Origin: Desulfoscipio geothermicus DSM 3669
GTDB lineage: Bacteria > Bacillota > Desulfotomaculia > Desulfotomaculales > Desulfallaceae
DNA length: 64,000 nt
NCBI RefSeq assembly: GCF_900115975.1
Contig: NZ_FOYM01000003.1
Coordinates: 62,001-126,000, forward strand
Direction: 5' to 3'
Positions within the stretch are counted from its first letter, which is position 1. Every line of letters starts with the position of its first letter. A program made the position numbers and the translations under genes. Of the stretch, positions 36,867 through 45,563 are shown one piece after another. The notes below the pieces were generated by a model that saw nothing but the letters and a program-made list of their open reading frames with translations, searched no databases and had not been told where the DNA came from.

Positions 36867-38249
36867 CTATTTCCAGACCAGGGCCTTGCCCACCAGGTCC
36901 ACCAATCCCTTGACCTCAACGCCCAGTTCATGCTCTTCCACCATCGGGTACAGCTGGGCCTTACAGATGGAGCAGGGCGCGCACAGGATACCGTTGCCGT
37001 CTTTGCCCACTCCGGTGGCCCGTACTTGCTCCGCTTTCTTGCTGCTCAGCAGAATGCGGCGCTGGTACATTTCGGGGTCGTCAAACAATATGGCCGACCC
37101 GCCGCCGCAGCAGAAATTATTTTCACCGTTGGGCGACATCTCCCTGAAATCAACGGTAACTTTGCGGATAATGGTGCGCATATTCTCATTCAGGCCGCAG
37201 GCCCGCACGTAGTTGCAGGGGTCGTGCAGCGTTACCGGGTTACTGTTTTTGTTGGGATCAAGCTTCAACTCATTTTTACGAATCATATCGGCAATTTCAT
37301 CGTGTATATGGGTGATGGGCCAGCGCACCGGCCTGTCGGCCAAGGACGGGATGTACATTTTGGCGGCCCGCCAGCCGTGCCCGCATTCGCCCCAGACAAT
37401 TTTCTTGATCCCCAGTTCCTGGGCCGCGTTTAACAGGCGCATCACGTTACCGCGCTGGGTGTAATACTGGTCAAACAGCAGACCGAAATTGCCGGCCTCG
37501 GTAACGGTGCTGGGGATGGTCCAGTTGGCGCCGATATAGGTGAAGAACATCCCCGCGCCCATCAGCGTGTAAGGGTTAAGCAAAAAGTCCGCCGAGGAAG
37601 GAATGTACATAATGTCGGATTCGGGCTTGTCGACGGGGAATTCCACTTCCACGCCGAACTCGTCCATAATTTCCTCGGACATGAACTCCAGGGTGTCCAC
37701 GATACCGGGCTTGGGTAAGCCGGTGTGGTTCCCCACTTTCTCCATGGCCGCGCCCACGCTGGCGTGCAGCTTGGGGGTGATCCCCAGCCAGTGCAGCAGC
37801 TGGCGGCCGATAAAGGTCACCTCGCAGGTGTCGATGCCGAAAGGACAAACGTGCGCGCAGCGGCGGCACTGGCTGCACTGGTAGAAGTAAGAATACCACT
37901 GCTCAATCACATCCAAATTGATGTCCTCGGCGCCCACCAGTTTGCCGAACCAGCGTCCTTCCAGCGTAAAGTACCGCTTGTAAATCTTACGGATCAATTC
38001 GGCCCGGTTGGTGGGAATATTGTTGGGGTCCCGGGTGCCAAGGTAAGTGTGGCAATTTTCCGCACACTGGCCGCACTTGGTGCAGGACTCCATGGCCATG
38101 ACAAAGGAACGAAACTTTTTACGGATTTGATCCAGGAATTCCAGCGCTTTTTCCGGCTTTTGCTCATCGGGCACCGGTTCAATGTGGATTTTGCGCATTT
38201 CATCATCTGTAGCCCGAACCGGTTGTACCATCCCTTTATATTCAGGCAT
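36867..38249 (-). CDS. dsrK: DsrK, HdrD-like iron-sulfur subunit of DsrMK
   Basis: This is the catalytic subunit of the membrane complex that reduces the DsrC trisulfide. The 460-residue protein has two 4Fe-4S motifs (CTKCGQCAENC and CSQCRRCAHVCPFG) and two CCG-type domains for the special catalytic cluster (EFGECGHGWR-like WGECGHGW and FCCGGGSAI). It lacks a membrane helix and would dock on DsrM. It is followed closely by dsrC, forming one operon with dsrM and a ferredoxin. Confidence 0.95.
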   Translation of the reverse strand: MPEYKGMVQPVRATDDEMRKIHIEPVPDEQKPEKALEFLDQIRKKFRSFVMAMESCTKCGQCAENCHTYLGTRDPNNIPTNRAELIRKIYKRYFTLEGRWFGKLVGAEDINLDVIEQWYSYFYQCSQCRRCAHVCPFGIDTCEVTFIGRQLLHWLGITPKLHASVGAAMEKVGNHTGLPKPGIVDTLEFMSEEIMDEFGVEVEFPVDKPESDIMYIPSSADFLLNPYTLMGAGMFFTYIGANWTIPSTVTEAGNFGLLFDQYYTQRGNVMRLLNAAQELGIKKIVWGECGHGWRAAKMYIPSLADRPVRWPITHIHDEIADMIRKNELKLDPNKNSNPVTLHDPCNYVRACGLNENMRTIIRKVTVDFREMSPNGENNFCCGGGSAILFDDPEMYQRRILLSSKKAEQVRATGVGKDGNGILCAPCSICKAQLYPMVEEHELGVEVKGLVDLVGKALVWK

Positions 38250-38252
38250 TAC

Positions 38253-39077
38253 TTACATCCCCCCTTCGACAGCGTCACCGGAAGGCAAGCCAAGGCCGGC
38301 CTTGCGGGCTGCCGCTACGTCAACATTCGGCAAACCGGGGGCGGGATCCTTGTATACCCGGTTGACAATCCAGCGCTCGGCAAACATACCGAACAGGTGC
38401 ATCAGCTTGCTGAACGGGAATACAATCAACAAAATCTGCACCAGCAGGTAGTGCACCAGGAAAAACCCGTTGTTTAACAATTCCATGTTCACTACGGGCT
38501 GGAACAGGGCCAGCGCCACAATGTAATCGCGCACCAGCTCGTATTCAACGTGGAACGGGTGGAACAGGCGCATGATATTGCCGACGCCCACCAGCACCAG
38601 CAGGTAAATCAACCACAGGTTGTCGCTGGTCTTGGTGACCAGCTTTACCTTTTCCATGGCGACTCGCCGGTAAAGTAAATACAATAGTGCAACAAATAAT
38701 AAAATACCAAAAACCGTACCCAGTAAATCGGACATTTCCTTACTGAGTTCCGGGCTGATACCCAGGCCCGGGATTAATGCAAACTGCTCGCCCAATAAGC
38801 CGAAGCCCACAATATGCCCGCCGAGAATATTCAGCAGGGCAAAGTGCATTAAAAAGGCACCGGCCCATAAACCTATGTCAAACTTAAACAGGTTGCGGAA
38901 CAAAAAAGCCTCTGACCCTATCCTTACGGCAACCTGACCGTTGGTATCCAGCCAGGGCGACAGCGTAATATTATGAATAATGCGCGCGCCCGCCCAGCGC
39001 CCCAGGCGATACAATATCCCCAGGGTAAACAGGGTCACAGTAATATACGGAAGTATTTGTCCAATTAATAACTTCAC
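38253..39077 (-). CDS. dsrM: DsrM, NarI-like cytochrome b subunit
   Basis: This is a membrane cytochrome b of the NarI type, about 274 residues, with five to six helices. Histidines lie in FLMHFALLNILGGHIVGF, LFHPFHVEYE and LVHYLLVQ; these positions suit two b-type hemes. It passes quinol electrons to DsrK. GTG 39077 (MKLLIGQILPY) follows GGGAGG at good spacing, so I prefer it to GTG 39083. The gene ends three bases before dsrK. No dsrJ, dsrO or dsrP is present, as usual for Gram-positive sulfate reducers. Confidence 0.94.
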   Translation of the reverse strand: MKLLIGQILPYITVTLFTLGILYRLGRWAGARIIHNITLSPWLDTNGQVAVRIGSEAFLFRNLFKFDIGLWAGAFLMHFALLNILGGHIVGFGLLGEQFALIPGLGISPELSKEMSDLLGTVFGILLFVALLYLLYRRVAMEKVKLVTKTSDNLWLIYLLVLVGVGNIMRLFHPFHVEYELVRDYIVALALFQPVVNMELLNNGFFLVHYLLVQILLIVFPFSKLMHLFGMFAERWIVNRVYKDPAPGLPNVDVAAARKAGLGLPSGDAVEGGM

Positions 39078-39163
39078 TCGCACACCTCCCTCGGAGCATA
39101 GCCCTGCGTGTACTTGTCATAACACCAGTGCCTTTTCCTTTAACACACATTTTCATTAAAAAA

Positions 39164-39352
39164 TTACACTTCTTCCACAGTTACTGCTTCATTGGGGCAC
39201 ACGGAAACACAAGTCTCACAGCCAAGGCAGTCATCGGCATTCACCACAACGGCTTTGCCGCCTTCCATCTCCAGAACGGAAGCTGGGCAGTTGTCTACAC
39301 ATTCACCACAGCCTTCACACTTGTCAACGTCGATAGTAATCCGGTACACCAC
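39164..39352 (-). CDS. Two-cluster 4Fe-4S ferredoxin of the dsrMKC operon
   Basis: This is a 62-residue ferredoxin with two cluster motifs, CEGCGECVDNCP and CLGCETCVSVCP. GTG 39352 starts MVYRITIDVDKCEGC and has AAGGAGG five bases upstream; the next GTG is almost as good. It is the first gene before dsrM and is probably co-transcribed. It may deliver electrons to the Dsr pathway, but its real partner is unknown. Confidence 0.88.
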   Translation of the reverse strand: MVYRITIDVDKCEGCGECVDNCPASVLEMEGGKAVVVNADDCLGCETCVSVCPNEAVTVEEV

Positions 39353-39849
39353 GTTCACCTCCTTAGCAAAATTATGTTTGTACATTTCCTGCAGGCAGCC
39401 CGCCCCTAACTTCTCCTCCCCGGACGAAACCGCCTCCATTAAATAAACGACGGGAAAACAGTATAAATCCCCTATACCTTATTCGTTACCTGCGAAATTA
39501 TTCCTTCCATAAAGCCAGTAGATAACCTGTTTTTTTTCAGAAATAAGCGAAAACGCACTAAAAAATACGATCATTGTGTCATGCCGGTAAAGTAAAACAG
39601 CCGCCGATTTTGGTACATCCTTATACGGCGGCGCTGTTTGCGTCAAATAATCATTTATATAAGTATACAAGCAACTGTTTAAAATACCGGTATTTGTAGA
39701 GTAGCATGTATTTATCCGGCGTGTCAACGCACATAATATACCAGAAGCCGCCTGATGTTGTTCTATATATTTTAAATGTTTGTATAATTATTTTATACCT
39801 TTGTGCCGGGCAAGTCCATAGGAGACCGGTGGCATATCAAACAAACAAA
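39353..39849. other. Gene-free interval upstream of the ferredoxin, with a long stem
   Basis: I see no supported coding sequence here. A strong stem lies at 39597-39643 (ACAGCCGCCG pairing with CGGCGGCGCTGT, with one bulged base); on the minus strand it is followed by TTTACTTT. The rest is AT-rich and would hold the promoter of the ferredoxin-dsrMKC operon, though I did not identify -35/-10 boxes with confidence. Confidence 0.5.
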
Positions 39850-39876
39850 ACCGCCTGCTCAAAAGGCGGCTTTGTC
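39850..39876 (-). terminator. Terminator after the Mrp-type gene
   Basis: On the minus strand AGCCGCCT pairs with AGGCGGTT around TTTGAGC and is followed by TTGTTTGTTTG. It lies 33 bases beyond the stop codon at 39909. Confidence 0.7.
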
Positions 39877-39908
39877 GTAAACTGCATATATCCCGGGCGG
39901 AGTAATAG

Positions 39909-40751
39909 TTACGATACGTTAGTCACCCGTTTTTTGGCTATTTCATCCAGGTTGGCAAAGAGCTCCTTATCATAATTCTCAATACGCCCCGCGTCACAAA
40001 GTTCCGCCAGGGCGGGGTCAATGGGCAACCTTTCCAGCAGGCGCAGTCCCATGGACGTGGTCAGCGCAGCGGCATGACTTTCTCCGAACACTTTAATTTC
40101 TTTGCCGCAATCGGGACAGCGCAGGTAACTCATATTTTCCACAAAGCCAAGGATCGGGACGTTCATGTGGTTGGCCATATTGACGGCCTTTTTGACCACC
40201 ATGTTGGCCAGGTCCTGGGGTGATGTGACAATAATCACGCCGTCCAGCGGCAGCGATTGCATAACGGTCAAGGGAACGTCGCCCGTGCCCGGCGGCAGGT
40301 CCACCACCAGAAAGTCGAGTTTACCCCAGGCCACGTCCGTCCAGAATTGTTTAACGGCGCCGGCGATCACCGGGCCCCGCCAGATGACGGGCTGGTCTTC
40401 GCTCTCCAGCAGCAGATTCAGAGACATTACCTTGATCCCGCCATCGGTTTGCTTGGCGAATACCACATTTCCGTCGTGTTCCGGCCGGCCGCTCAGACCA
40501 AACAGCTTGGGAATGCTGGGGCCGGTGATATCAGCGTCCAGTATGCCCACCCGGTACCCCTTGCGGGCCAGGTTCAGCGCCACCAGCGCGGATACGGAAG
40601 ATTTACCCACACCGCCCTTGCCGCTCATCACAGCGATAACGTGTTTAATTTCATTGTAATCATTCTGGGGCAGCTTATCGATCCCGCATTTGTCCGGCGA
40701 ACAGCCCTCAGACTTCTGGTTGCAGGTACTGCATTTTTCGTCTTGTGCCAT
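39909..40751 (-). CDS. Mrp/NBP35-type iron-sulfur carrier ATPase
   Basis: This is a P-loop ATPase of 280 residues that carries 4Fe-4S clusters to target proteins. The deviant Walker A is SGKGGVGKSSV, followed by DADITGPSIP and the paired cysteines RCPDCGKEI for cluster binding. The N-terminus has a further cysteine-rich segment (CSTCNQKSEGCSPDKCG), as in Nbp35-like members. It is the last gene of the cluster from the zinc-ribbon gene at 43201. ATG 40751 follows GGGGGAGAGG. Confidence 0.92.
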   Translation of the reverse strand: MAQDEKCSTCNQKSEGCSPDKCGIDKLPQNDYNEIKHVIAVMSGKGGVGKSSVSALVALNLARKGYRVGILDADITGPSIPKLFGLSGRPEHDGNVVFAKQTDGGIKVMSLNLLLESEDQPVIWRGPVIAGAVKQFWTDVAWGKLDFLVVDLPPGTGDVPLTVMQSLPLDGVIIVTSPQDLANMVVKKAVNMANHMNVPILGFVENMSYLRCPDCGKEIKVFGESHAAALTTSMGLRLLERLPIDPALAELCDAGRIENYDKELFANLDEIAKKRVTNVS

Positions 40752-40816
40752 TTTCCTCTCCCCCTGTGTTACTGAAGTATAAGTATCAAATGCCGATTAC
40801 GGACCATCGATTATAA

Positions 40817-41674
40817 CTATAAACCCAATTCTTTTTTAACGCAATCCCATAGTGAAATAATGTCATTTACCACCGTACTCGTCATTTTTATGACCGGTTT
40901 TTTTTCCAGGGCTGCGGCCATAAAAGCAGGGTCGTAGGGAATCCGGCCCAGCACGGGCACATTCATATCGCGGCAGGTATCTTCCACCGCCCGGCAGTTA
41001 TCGGGGTTAATATCCCACTTATTTATGCAAACCGCCGCCCGCACGCCGAAATGCGCCGCCAGGTCAAGCACCCGGACCAGGTCATGCATGGCGGAAAGGG
41101 TGGGTTCGGTCACCACCAGGGCCAAATCGGTACCACCCAGCGCGGAGATTACCGGGCAGCCGATGCCGGGCGGGCCGTCGGTAATAATTAAATTTCGGCC
41201 CGTCTTTTCCGCCAGGTCACGGGCCCTTTGGCGCACCCGGGCCACCAGCTTGCCGGAATTGTCTTGGGCGACACCCAGGCGGGCGTGCACAAAGGGGCCG
41301 TACCTGGTACGGGAAAGGTACCATTCCCCGGCCAGATTCTCCACCGGGCGCATCGCACCGGCGGGGCAGGCGTGATAGCAAACCAGGCAGCCCTCGCACA
41401 AAAGTTTATCCACCGCGCCGCCGCTTACGGCATCATAACGGCATAACGTTTCGCAAAGCCCGCACCCGGTGCATTTGGCGGCATTAATTTCCACCCGTGG
41501 CATCCCCCAGTATTTTTTTACTTCCATAATTTCCGGTGCCAGCAGGAGATGCAGGTTGGCGGCATCAACATCACAGTCCGTTATGACGTGGTTTTCCGCC
41601 AGCACGGCGAAAGAAGCTGTAACGCTGGTTTTCCCGGTACCGCCCTTACCGCTGATAACGGTTATTTCCTTCAT
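40817..41674 (-). CDS. MinD-superfamily ATPase with inserted ferredoxin domain (copy 1)
   Basis: This is a 285-residue P-loop ATPase. Walker A is SGKGGTGKTSVTASF; a two-cluster ferredoxin insert follows (CTGCGLCETLCRYDAV and CEGCLVCYHACPAGAM), then DGPPGIGCPV and a C-terminal half with INKWDIN. The start is ATG 41674 (MKEITVISG), which lies within the end of the upstream copy, so the two are coupled. Such ATPases are usually found beside NifX/NifB-like proteins. The target protein is unknown. Confidence 0.9.
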   Translation of the reverse strand: MKEITVISGKGGTGKTSVTASFAVLAENHVITDCDVDAANLHLLLAPEIMEVKKYWGMPRVEINAAKCTGCGLCETLCRYDAVSGGAVDKLLCEGCLVCYHACPAGAMRPVENLAGEWYLSRTRYGPFVHARLGVAQDNSGKLVARVRQRARDLAEKTGRNLIITDGPPGIGCPVISALGGTDLALVVTEPTLSAMHDLVRVLDLAAHFGVRAAVCINKWDINPDNCRAVEDTCRDMNVPVLGRIPYDPAFMAAALEKKPVIKMTSTVVNDIISLWDCVKKELGL

Positions 41675-42518
41675 TGGCCACCAGCTCCCTAATATCCCGG
41701 TAAATCCGCCTGAAGGCCTTGTTCCACTTCCCGTCCACCGCGCCCAGCGGTATGCCTCGGGAATAAGCCCCGGCAATGTCTTTACTCAGCGGGATCTTCA
41801 TTAATACGTTTAGTTCATGCTCCCGGCAATACTTTTCAATCAAACACGAGCGTTCACGAGCGCGGTTTATCAATACCCCACAGGGCACTCCCAGGCTTCT
41901 GACCATCTGCACGGCCAAGTCCAGATCATTTAACCCAAAAGAAGTCGGCTCGGCAACCAACAGGCAAAAGTCGCTGCCGCGCACGGAATGGATGACCGGG
42001 CATGATGTACCGGGGGGAGCGTCCAATATAATGATGCCCTGGTCGGTGGAATGCTTTTTTACCGCATCCACCACGGGCGGGCTCAGCGCCGCCCCGACTT
42101 CAAGGCGCCCGCGCGCAAATTTCACGCGCCCGGCAAGACCCTTTTCCACTGTCCCGATTTTCTTCGGCATCATGGTGACGGCTTCGACGGGGCAGAAATA
42201 ACGGCAGCCGCCACAGCCATGACAAAACTCGGGGAAAACTATTACCTCGTCACTTGTGGCCAGCAGGGCGTTAAAGGCGCATAAATCCGCGCATTTCCCG
42301 CACCGGGTGCATTTTTGCCGGTCTATTTCCGGCACTTCAATGTATATATTATCGCTTCCAGTGATCTGGGGACAAAGAAAAATGTGACCGTTGGGCTCTT
42401 CAACGTCACAATCGATAAAAGTAACCTCGCTGCTCATATCCTGCAGGGATAATGCCATGCTTGTGGCAACGGTGGTTTTTCCGGTGCCGCCCTTGCCGCT
42501 GGCTACGGCGATGATCAT
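41646..42518 (-). CDS. MinD-superfamily ATPase with inserted ferredoxin domain (copy 2)
   Basis: This is a 290-residue paralogue of the next gene. Walker A is ASGKGGTGKTTVATSM; the ferredoxin insert has CTRCGKCADLCAFNAL and CHGCGGCRYFCPVEAV; the switch region is LDAPPGTSCPV. It overlaps both neighbours by a few bases, and its start overlaps the end of the NifX-like gene (ATGA). The tandem pair may act as a heterodimer. The function is inferred only from the family: ATP-driven cluster or cofactor handling. Confidence 0.9.
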   Translation of the reverse strand: MIIAVASGKGGTGKTTVATSMALSLQDMSSEVTFIDCDVEEPNGHIFLCPQITGSDNIYIEVPEIDRQKCTRCGKCADLCAFNALLATSDEVIVFPEFCHGCGGCRYFCPVEAVTMMPKKIGTVEKGLAGRVKFARGRLEVGAALSPPVVDAVKKHSTDQGIIILDAPPGTSCPVIHSVRGSDFCLLVAEPTSFGLNDLDLAVQMVRSLGVPCGVLINRARERSCLIEKYCREHELNVLMKIPLSKDIAGAYSRGIPLGAVDGKWNKAFRRIYRDIRELVANEGNNRYQR

Positions 42519-42901
42519 GTTGCCAGCCGCTCCGAACGGGTATCGCCCGCATGCTGCCGGGCATTGGGCACAGCCAGGGGTTTCATTTGACCGTTCAAAT
42601 ATTTTTCCAGCGTTTCATTTACTGTGGCGGCGACGCCCGTATACACTACAACCCCGCCATTGAGCATCGCATGCATGGCCTTGGGCCCTACCCTGCCGGT
42701 CAAAACCACATCTATGTTGTTCCTGAGCAATAACTGGGTACTCTTCACGCCGGCCCCTTCCGCGCTTGACCTGGCTGTGTTGGCAATGGATTCCTGCACG
42801 TTCCCATGTTCATCAAAAATGACGAACCAGGCGCAACGCCCGAAGCGCTCTTCTGCCGGAGCATCGGGGCCGGCCCCGGCAGCACTGATCGCTATCCTCA
42901 T
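42515..42901 (-). CDS. NifX/NifB-family Fe-Mo cluster-binding protein
   Basis: This is a 128-residue protein of the dinitrogenase iron-molybdenum cofactor biosynthesis fold (MTH1175-like). Conserved features are EERFGRCAWFVIFDEHG, the central LLLRNNIDVVLTGRVGPKAM and GVVVYTGVAATVNE. No nitrogenase genes are in the window, and members of this family occur widely in anaerobes without nitrogen fixation. It stands between the zinc-ribbon gene and the ferredoxin-ATPases with no gaps. Confidence 0.88.
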   Translation of the reverse strand: MRIAISAAGAGPDAPAEERFGRCAWFVIFDEHGNVQESIANTARSSAEGAGVKSTQLLLRNNIDVVLTGRVGPKAMHAMLNGGVVVYTGVAATVNETLEKYLNGQMKPLAVPNARQHAGDTRSERLAT

Positions 42902-43201
42902 TTATACCGCCCTCCGACAGCGTTTTTGCAAACCGCGACCTTGTACGGGCCTGCCGCAAGATTTCCCCCGCCCCCGGGTCCGACATCCTTTGCCCGGCCC
43001 GGGCCCCTGCCCGCTCCCGTAAACAAAGGCGTTATGTTCAACCTGCACACCCGCACCGGTTCCGCTTTGCTTTTGCCCGCCAATGTGGTCCCTGTACATC
43101 CGGCTGCCGCAGTCCGGGCATTTCATGTCCCGACCGCGTTGTTTCGTGCACCAGTTCACCTCAATGGTTTTACCGCATTCGGTACAAACAAACCTGCGCA
43201 T
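42902..43201 (-). CDS. Zinc-ribbon protein with Gly/Arg-rich tail
   Basis: This is a 99-residue product. The N-terminal half is a zinc ribbon (FVCTECGKTIEVNWC and MKCPDCGSRMYRD). The second half is low-complexity, rich in glycine, arginine and proline (GSGQGPGPGKGCRTRGRG). ATG 43201 has AAGGAGGGG eight bases upstream, and the stop is directly before the NifX-like gene. It is the first gene of the cofactor-ATPase cluster. The tail resembles the Gly-rich ends seen in other small proteins of such clusters; its role is unknown. Confidence 0.78.
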   Translation of the reverse strand: MRRFVCTECGKTIEVNWCTKQRGRDMKCPDCGSRMYRDHIGGQKQSGTGAGVQVEHNAFVYGSGQGPGPGKGCRTRGRGKSCGRPVQGRGLQKRCRRAV

Positions 43202-43410
43202 GCCAAAAACCCCTCCTTGTAGTTATGATCATATGTTCATTTATATATTAGTTTATTTATGAACTCTTGTCAACAATAAATCGTTTTATTACCCGATAGC
43301 CGGGGGCGAAACTTATTTGACGCGTATCGGCCATTGTTGTTATACTTTAAAAGTGAAACAAGCAAGGTTTACCCGGCAAACTTTGACTATATCCTGAGGG
43401 GATGATAATT

Positions 43411-43659
43411 ATGCCGATTTTCGAGTTTCGGTGCCTGAAATGCGGCAAGCTTTTTGAAAAACTGTTCATTATCGGCTCGCGCGAAGAGGCTGACATAAAA
43501 TGCCCCGAATGCGGCGCCGAATCCTTTGAGCGCGTAATCAGTTCAACCAATTATGTTATGGGGCAGGGCAAGGGCGGCAGCAAGGCAAAGATTTCCACCA
43601 AGTCGTGTAGTTCGGGCAATAAGTGCGCATCCTTTGAAATACCCGGTTACGGCGATTAA
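43411..43659 (+). CDS. FmdB-type zinc-ribbon protein
   Basis: This is an 82-residue protein of the putative regulatory FmdB family. The N-terminal ribbon reads [18 protein letters not shown] and later [16 protein letters not shown]. The C-terminal half is low-complexity ([20 protein letters not shown]). I start at ATG 43411 after GAGGGG; ATG 43402 is possible. It is divergent from the cofactor cluster and precedes a HEAT-type gene by 34 bases. Confidence 0.85.
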   Translation: MPIFEFRCLKCGKLFEKLFIIGSREEADIKCPECGAESFERVISSTNYVMGQGKGGSKAKISTKSCSSGNKCASFEIPGYGD

Positions 43660-43693
43660 CGCAAATAATATAAGAGGAGTTAATTAATCTCCC

Positions 43694-44851
43694 ATGAGCA
43701 ATTTCCGAAACAGGACCACCACGGGATACACGGCACGGGACGCCAGGGTCAGGCCGACATGCCCGTTTTGCGGAACAGCCATTGCAAGGCCCAGTGAGCC
43801 GGACGTGAAAAGACCGGGGGAAATGCCCGTCGGGTCGTGTTCCTGCGGCGCTGTATACGCATATGACGCCACCGGGCACAATTTGGGCGCGGCTTTTTCC
43901 GAGGCCCTGGTGTTTGCCTGTAACATGGACTGGGATCTGGCCTGGAACCTGCTGCCCGGAGAGGACTACCTGGAGGAACTGGTGGAAAACTACGATATGG
44001 AGAGCAATTTCATCATACCAACGGGCTCCTACGAGGGCAGACGCGTATCCGGCGCCCTTTATTTCATCCGGCTGCACAACGATATTCAAGAGGTCACCGG
44101 GCAGGGCGTGCAAAAAAGATTGGACAGGTCCAGGCCCGCGGCAGTCACCGGCGATTCAACCTACCGGCCCAATGCTGCCAAAACCCTTACCAAAAAGGAA
44201 ATCGAAGACCTGGTAAGCCGGTATGAATATGCGCCGCTGCTGGAGACAGCCACCCGGGACACAAAAGTGCTCCGTTATCTGCAACGCCTGCTTTACTCGG
44301 GGGACGAGTTGCTCCGCCTGCGAGCGGCGGATATTCTGGGCAAGGTATGCGGCATTATCGCCCAAACCAGACCGGGGCCTGTCTCCAACCTGATGCAAAG
44401 AATGGTTACCTCCGTAACCAATGCCGATTTTGGTTCTTCAAGTTGGGGAGCCGTAGACGCCATCGGGGAGATCATCAGCAACGCACCCGACATTTTTGCC
44501 GGGTACATTCCCGTCCTGTACCAGTTCCTGGAGGAAGAGCCGGCGCTTCGGCCCGGCGTGCTACGTGTGCTGGCCAAGATAGCGGCCCAAAATAACGATC
44601 TTATCGACAAATCGCTGGCTTATTTTTTGAAGTATGTACATGCCGACGATCCGGCCACCCGGGGCTATACCTTGTTGCTCATCGGCAACCTGGGGGCGCG
44701 GAACCTGAACCTGGGCGCAGCCGAGGCCAGGGAAGCATTGAACCGTTTGACTGAAGACGGATATGAAGTCGGTATATACATGAACGGCTGCATTGAGAAA
44801 AGGAGAATCGGCCAACTGGCCGCCGAGGCACTTAAAAAGCTGAAGAAATAA
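43694..44851 (+). CDS. HEAT-repeat-like protein, DVU0298-type
   Basis: This is a 385-residue cytoplasmic protein. Residues 20-60 form a zinc ribbon (PTCPFCGTAIARP and SCSCGAVYAYDATGHNLG). Residues 185-385 are helical repeats resembling HEAT/PBS-lyase units (LLRLRAADILGKVCG, LRPGVLRVLAKIAAQ, TRGYTLLLIGNLGARN). It resembles a protein family known from sulfate reducers by the Desulfovibrio locus name DVU0298, recalled and not checked. Its position inside the dsr region fits that distribution. The function is unknown. The stop runs straight into a family A repeat. Confidence 0.75.
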   Translation: MSNFRNRTTTGYTARDARVRPTCPFCGTAIARPSEPDVKRPGEMPVGSCSCGAVYAYDATGHNLGAAFSEALVFACNMDWDLAWNLLPGEDYLEELVENYDMESNFIIPTGSYEGRRVSGALYFIRLHNDIQEVTGQGVQKRLDRSRPAAVTGDSTYRPNAAKTLTKKEIEDLVSRYEYAPLLETATRDTKVLRYLQRLLYSGDELLRLRAADILGKVCGIIAQTRPGPVSNLMQRMVTSVTNADFGSSSWGAVDAIGEIISNAPDIFAGYIPVLYQFLEEEPALRPGVLRVLAKIAAQNNDLIDKSLAYFLKYVHADDPATRGYTLLLIGNLGARNLNLGAAEAREALNRLTEDGYEVGIYMNGCIEKRRIGQLAAEALKKLKK

Positions 44852-44924
44852 AAAGGGGACAGGCACCGATTCACAAAACGAATCGGAGCCAGTCCCCTTT
44901 TACGGTACCTGTCCCCTTTTTATT
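44850..44924. repeat. Family A palindrome plus partial arm
   Basis: GGGGACAGGCACCGATTC faces GAATCGGAGCCAGTCCCC (44850-44902), and a partial arm follows to 44924. It lies between the convergent HEAT-type and YkgJ genes and starts at the TAA of the former. Confidence 0.88.
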
Positions 44925-44933
44925 CACAAAATA

Positions 44934-45563
44934 TCAGACCCCGTCCAACATATTGTCCCCGGGCGTTTTAAGCGCACTGGCCACGGATACCAGTAGAGAC
45001 GCCCTTTCGGCATCATTTTTGCCGGCTTTTTCCAAAAGTTTTGTGGATAATCTATAAAGTTCTTTATATATGCCGTCCAGGTTGAATGCGGGATAGGCCT
45101 TGCCCTTTTCAAACCCCGCCTTCCAACAGGCATGAATTTTTCCATTGATGATGGTAGGAATGCCGTAAACCCGGCAGGTGATGGGCCGGTGGTCATACAG
45201 CGAGCATTTTTGCTCATCATTCAGCAGCGGGCACCTGATTCTCTCCCTGGCCATGGCAGCAGCCGCTTTTTGGGAGTCATCGCCAAGCTCCCGCAGTCTT
45301 TTCTGCATTTCCAGAAATTCCTGTTCGAATTTATCCGCCCGGGCGAGAATTTCCCGCCTGCTCCCTTCATCCAGCGCATTGAAATGTTTATTTAAATAAG
45401 CAGATTCAATTAAAAACAGGCCGAAAACCGCATTGCAGCAGTCGGAGCACCGGACGTCACACTTGATGCAGGGGCCATGTTCTTGCTGCATCTCCTGAAA
45501 AGCCTGATCCGCCTTTGCTGCCAGCAGTTCATACTCTTGAAACAGATCCTTGAATTCAGTCAT
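44934..45563 (-). CDS. YkgJ-family cysteine-cluster protein
   Basis: This is a 209-residue protein with an N-terminal CIKCDVRCSDCCNAVFG and a second set, RCPLLNDEQKCSLYDHRP followed by CRVYG. This is the CxxCxxxCC type pattern of the putative zinc- or iron-chelating UPF0153/YkgJ family. ATG 45563 overlaps the stop of the TPR gene, so the two are coupled. It is the last gene of the dsrA-dsrB-dsrD group. The function is not known. Confidence 0.82.
   Translation of the reverse strand: MTEFKDLFQEYELLAAKADQAFQEMQQEHGPCIKCDVRCSDCCNAVFGLFLIESAYLNKHFNALDEGSRREILARADKFEQEFLEMQKRLRELGDDSQKAAAAMARERIRCPLLNDEQKCSLYDHRPITCRVYGIPTIINGKIHACWKAGFEKGKAYPAFNLDGIYKELYRLSTKLLEKAGKNDAERASLLVSVASALKTPGDNMLDGV

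Noticed and set aside
42515-43201. Nitrogen-fixation locus suggested by the NifX-like protein
   Set aside because: No nifH, nifD, nifK, nifE or nifN is present, and NifX-fold proteins of this type are common in non-fixing anaerobes.
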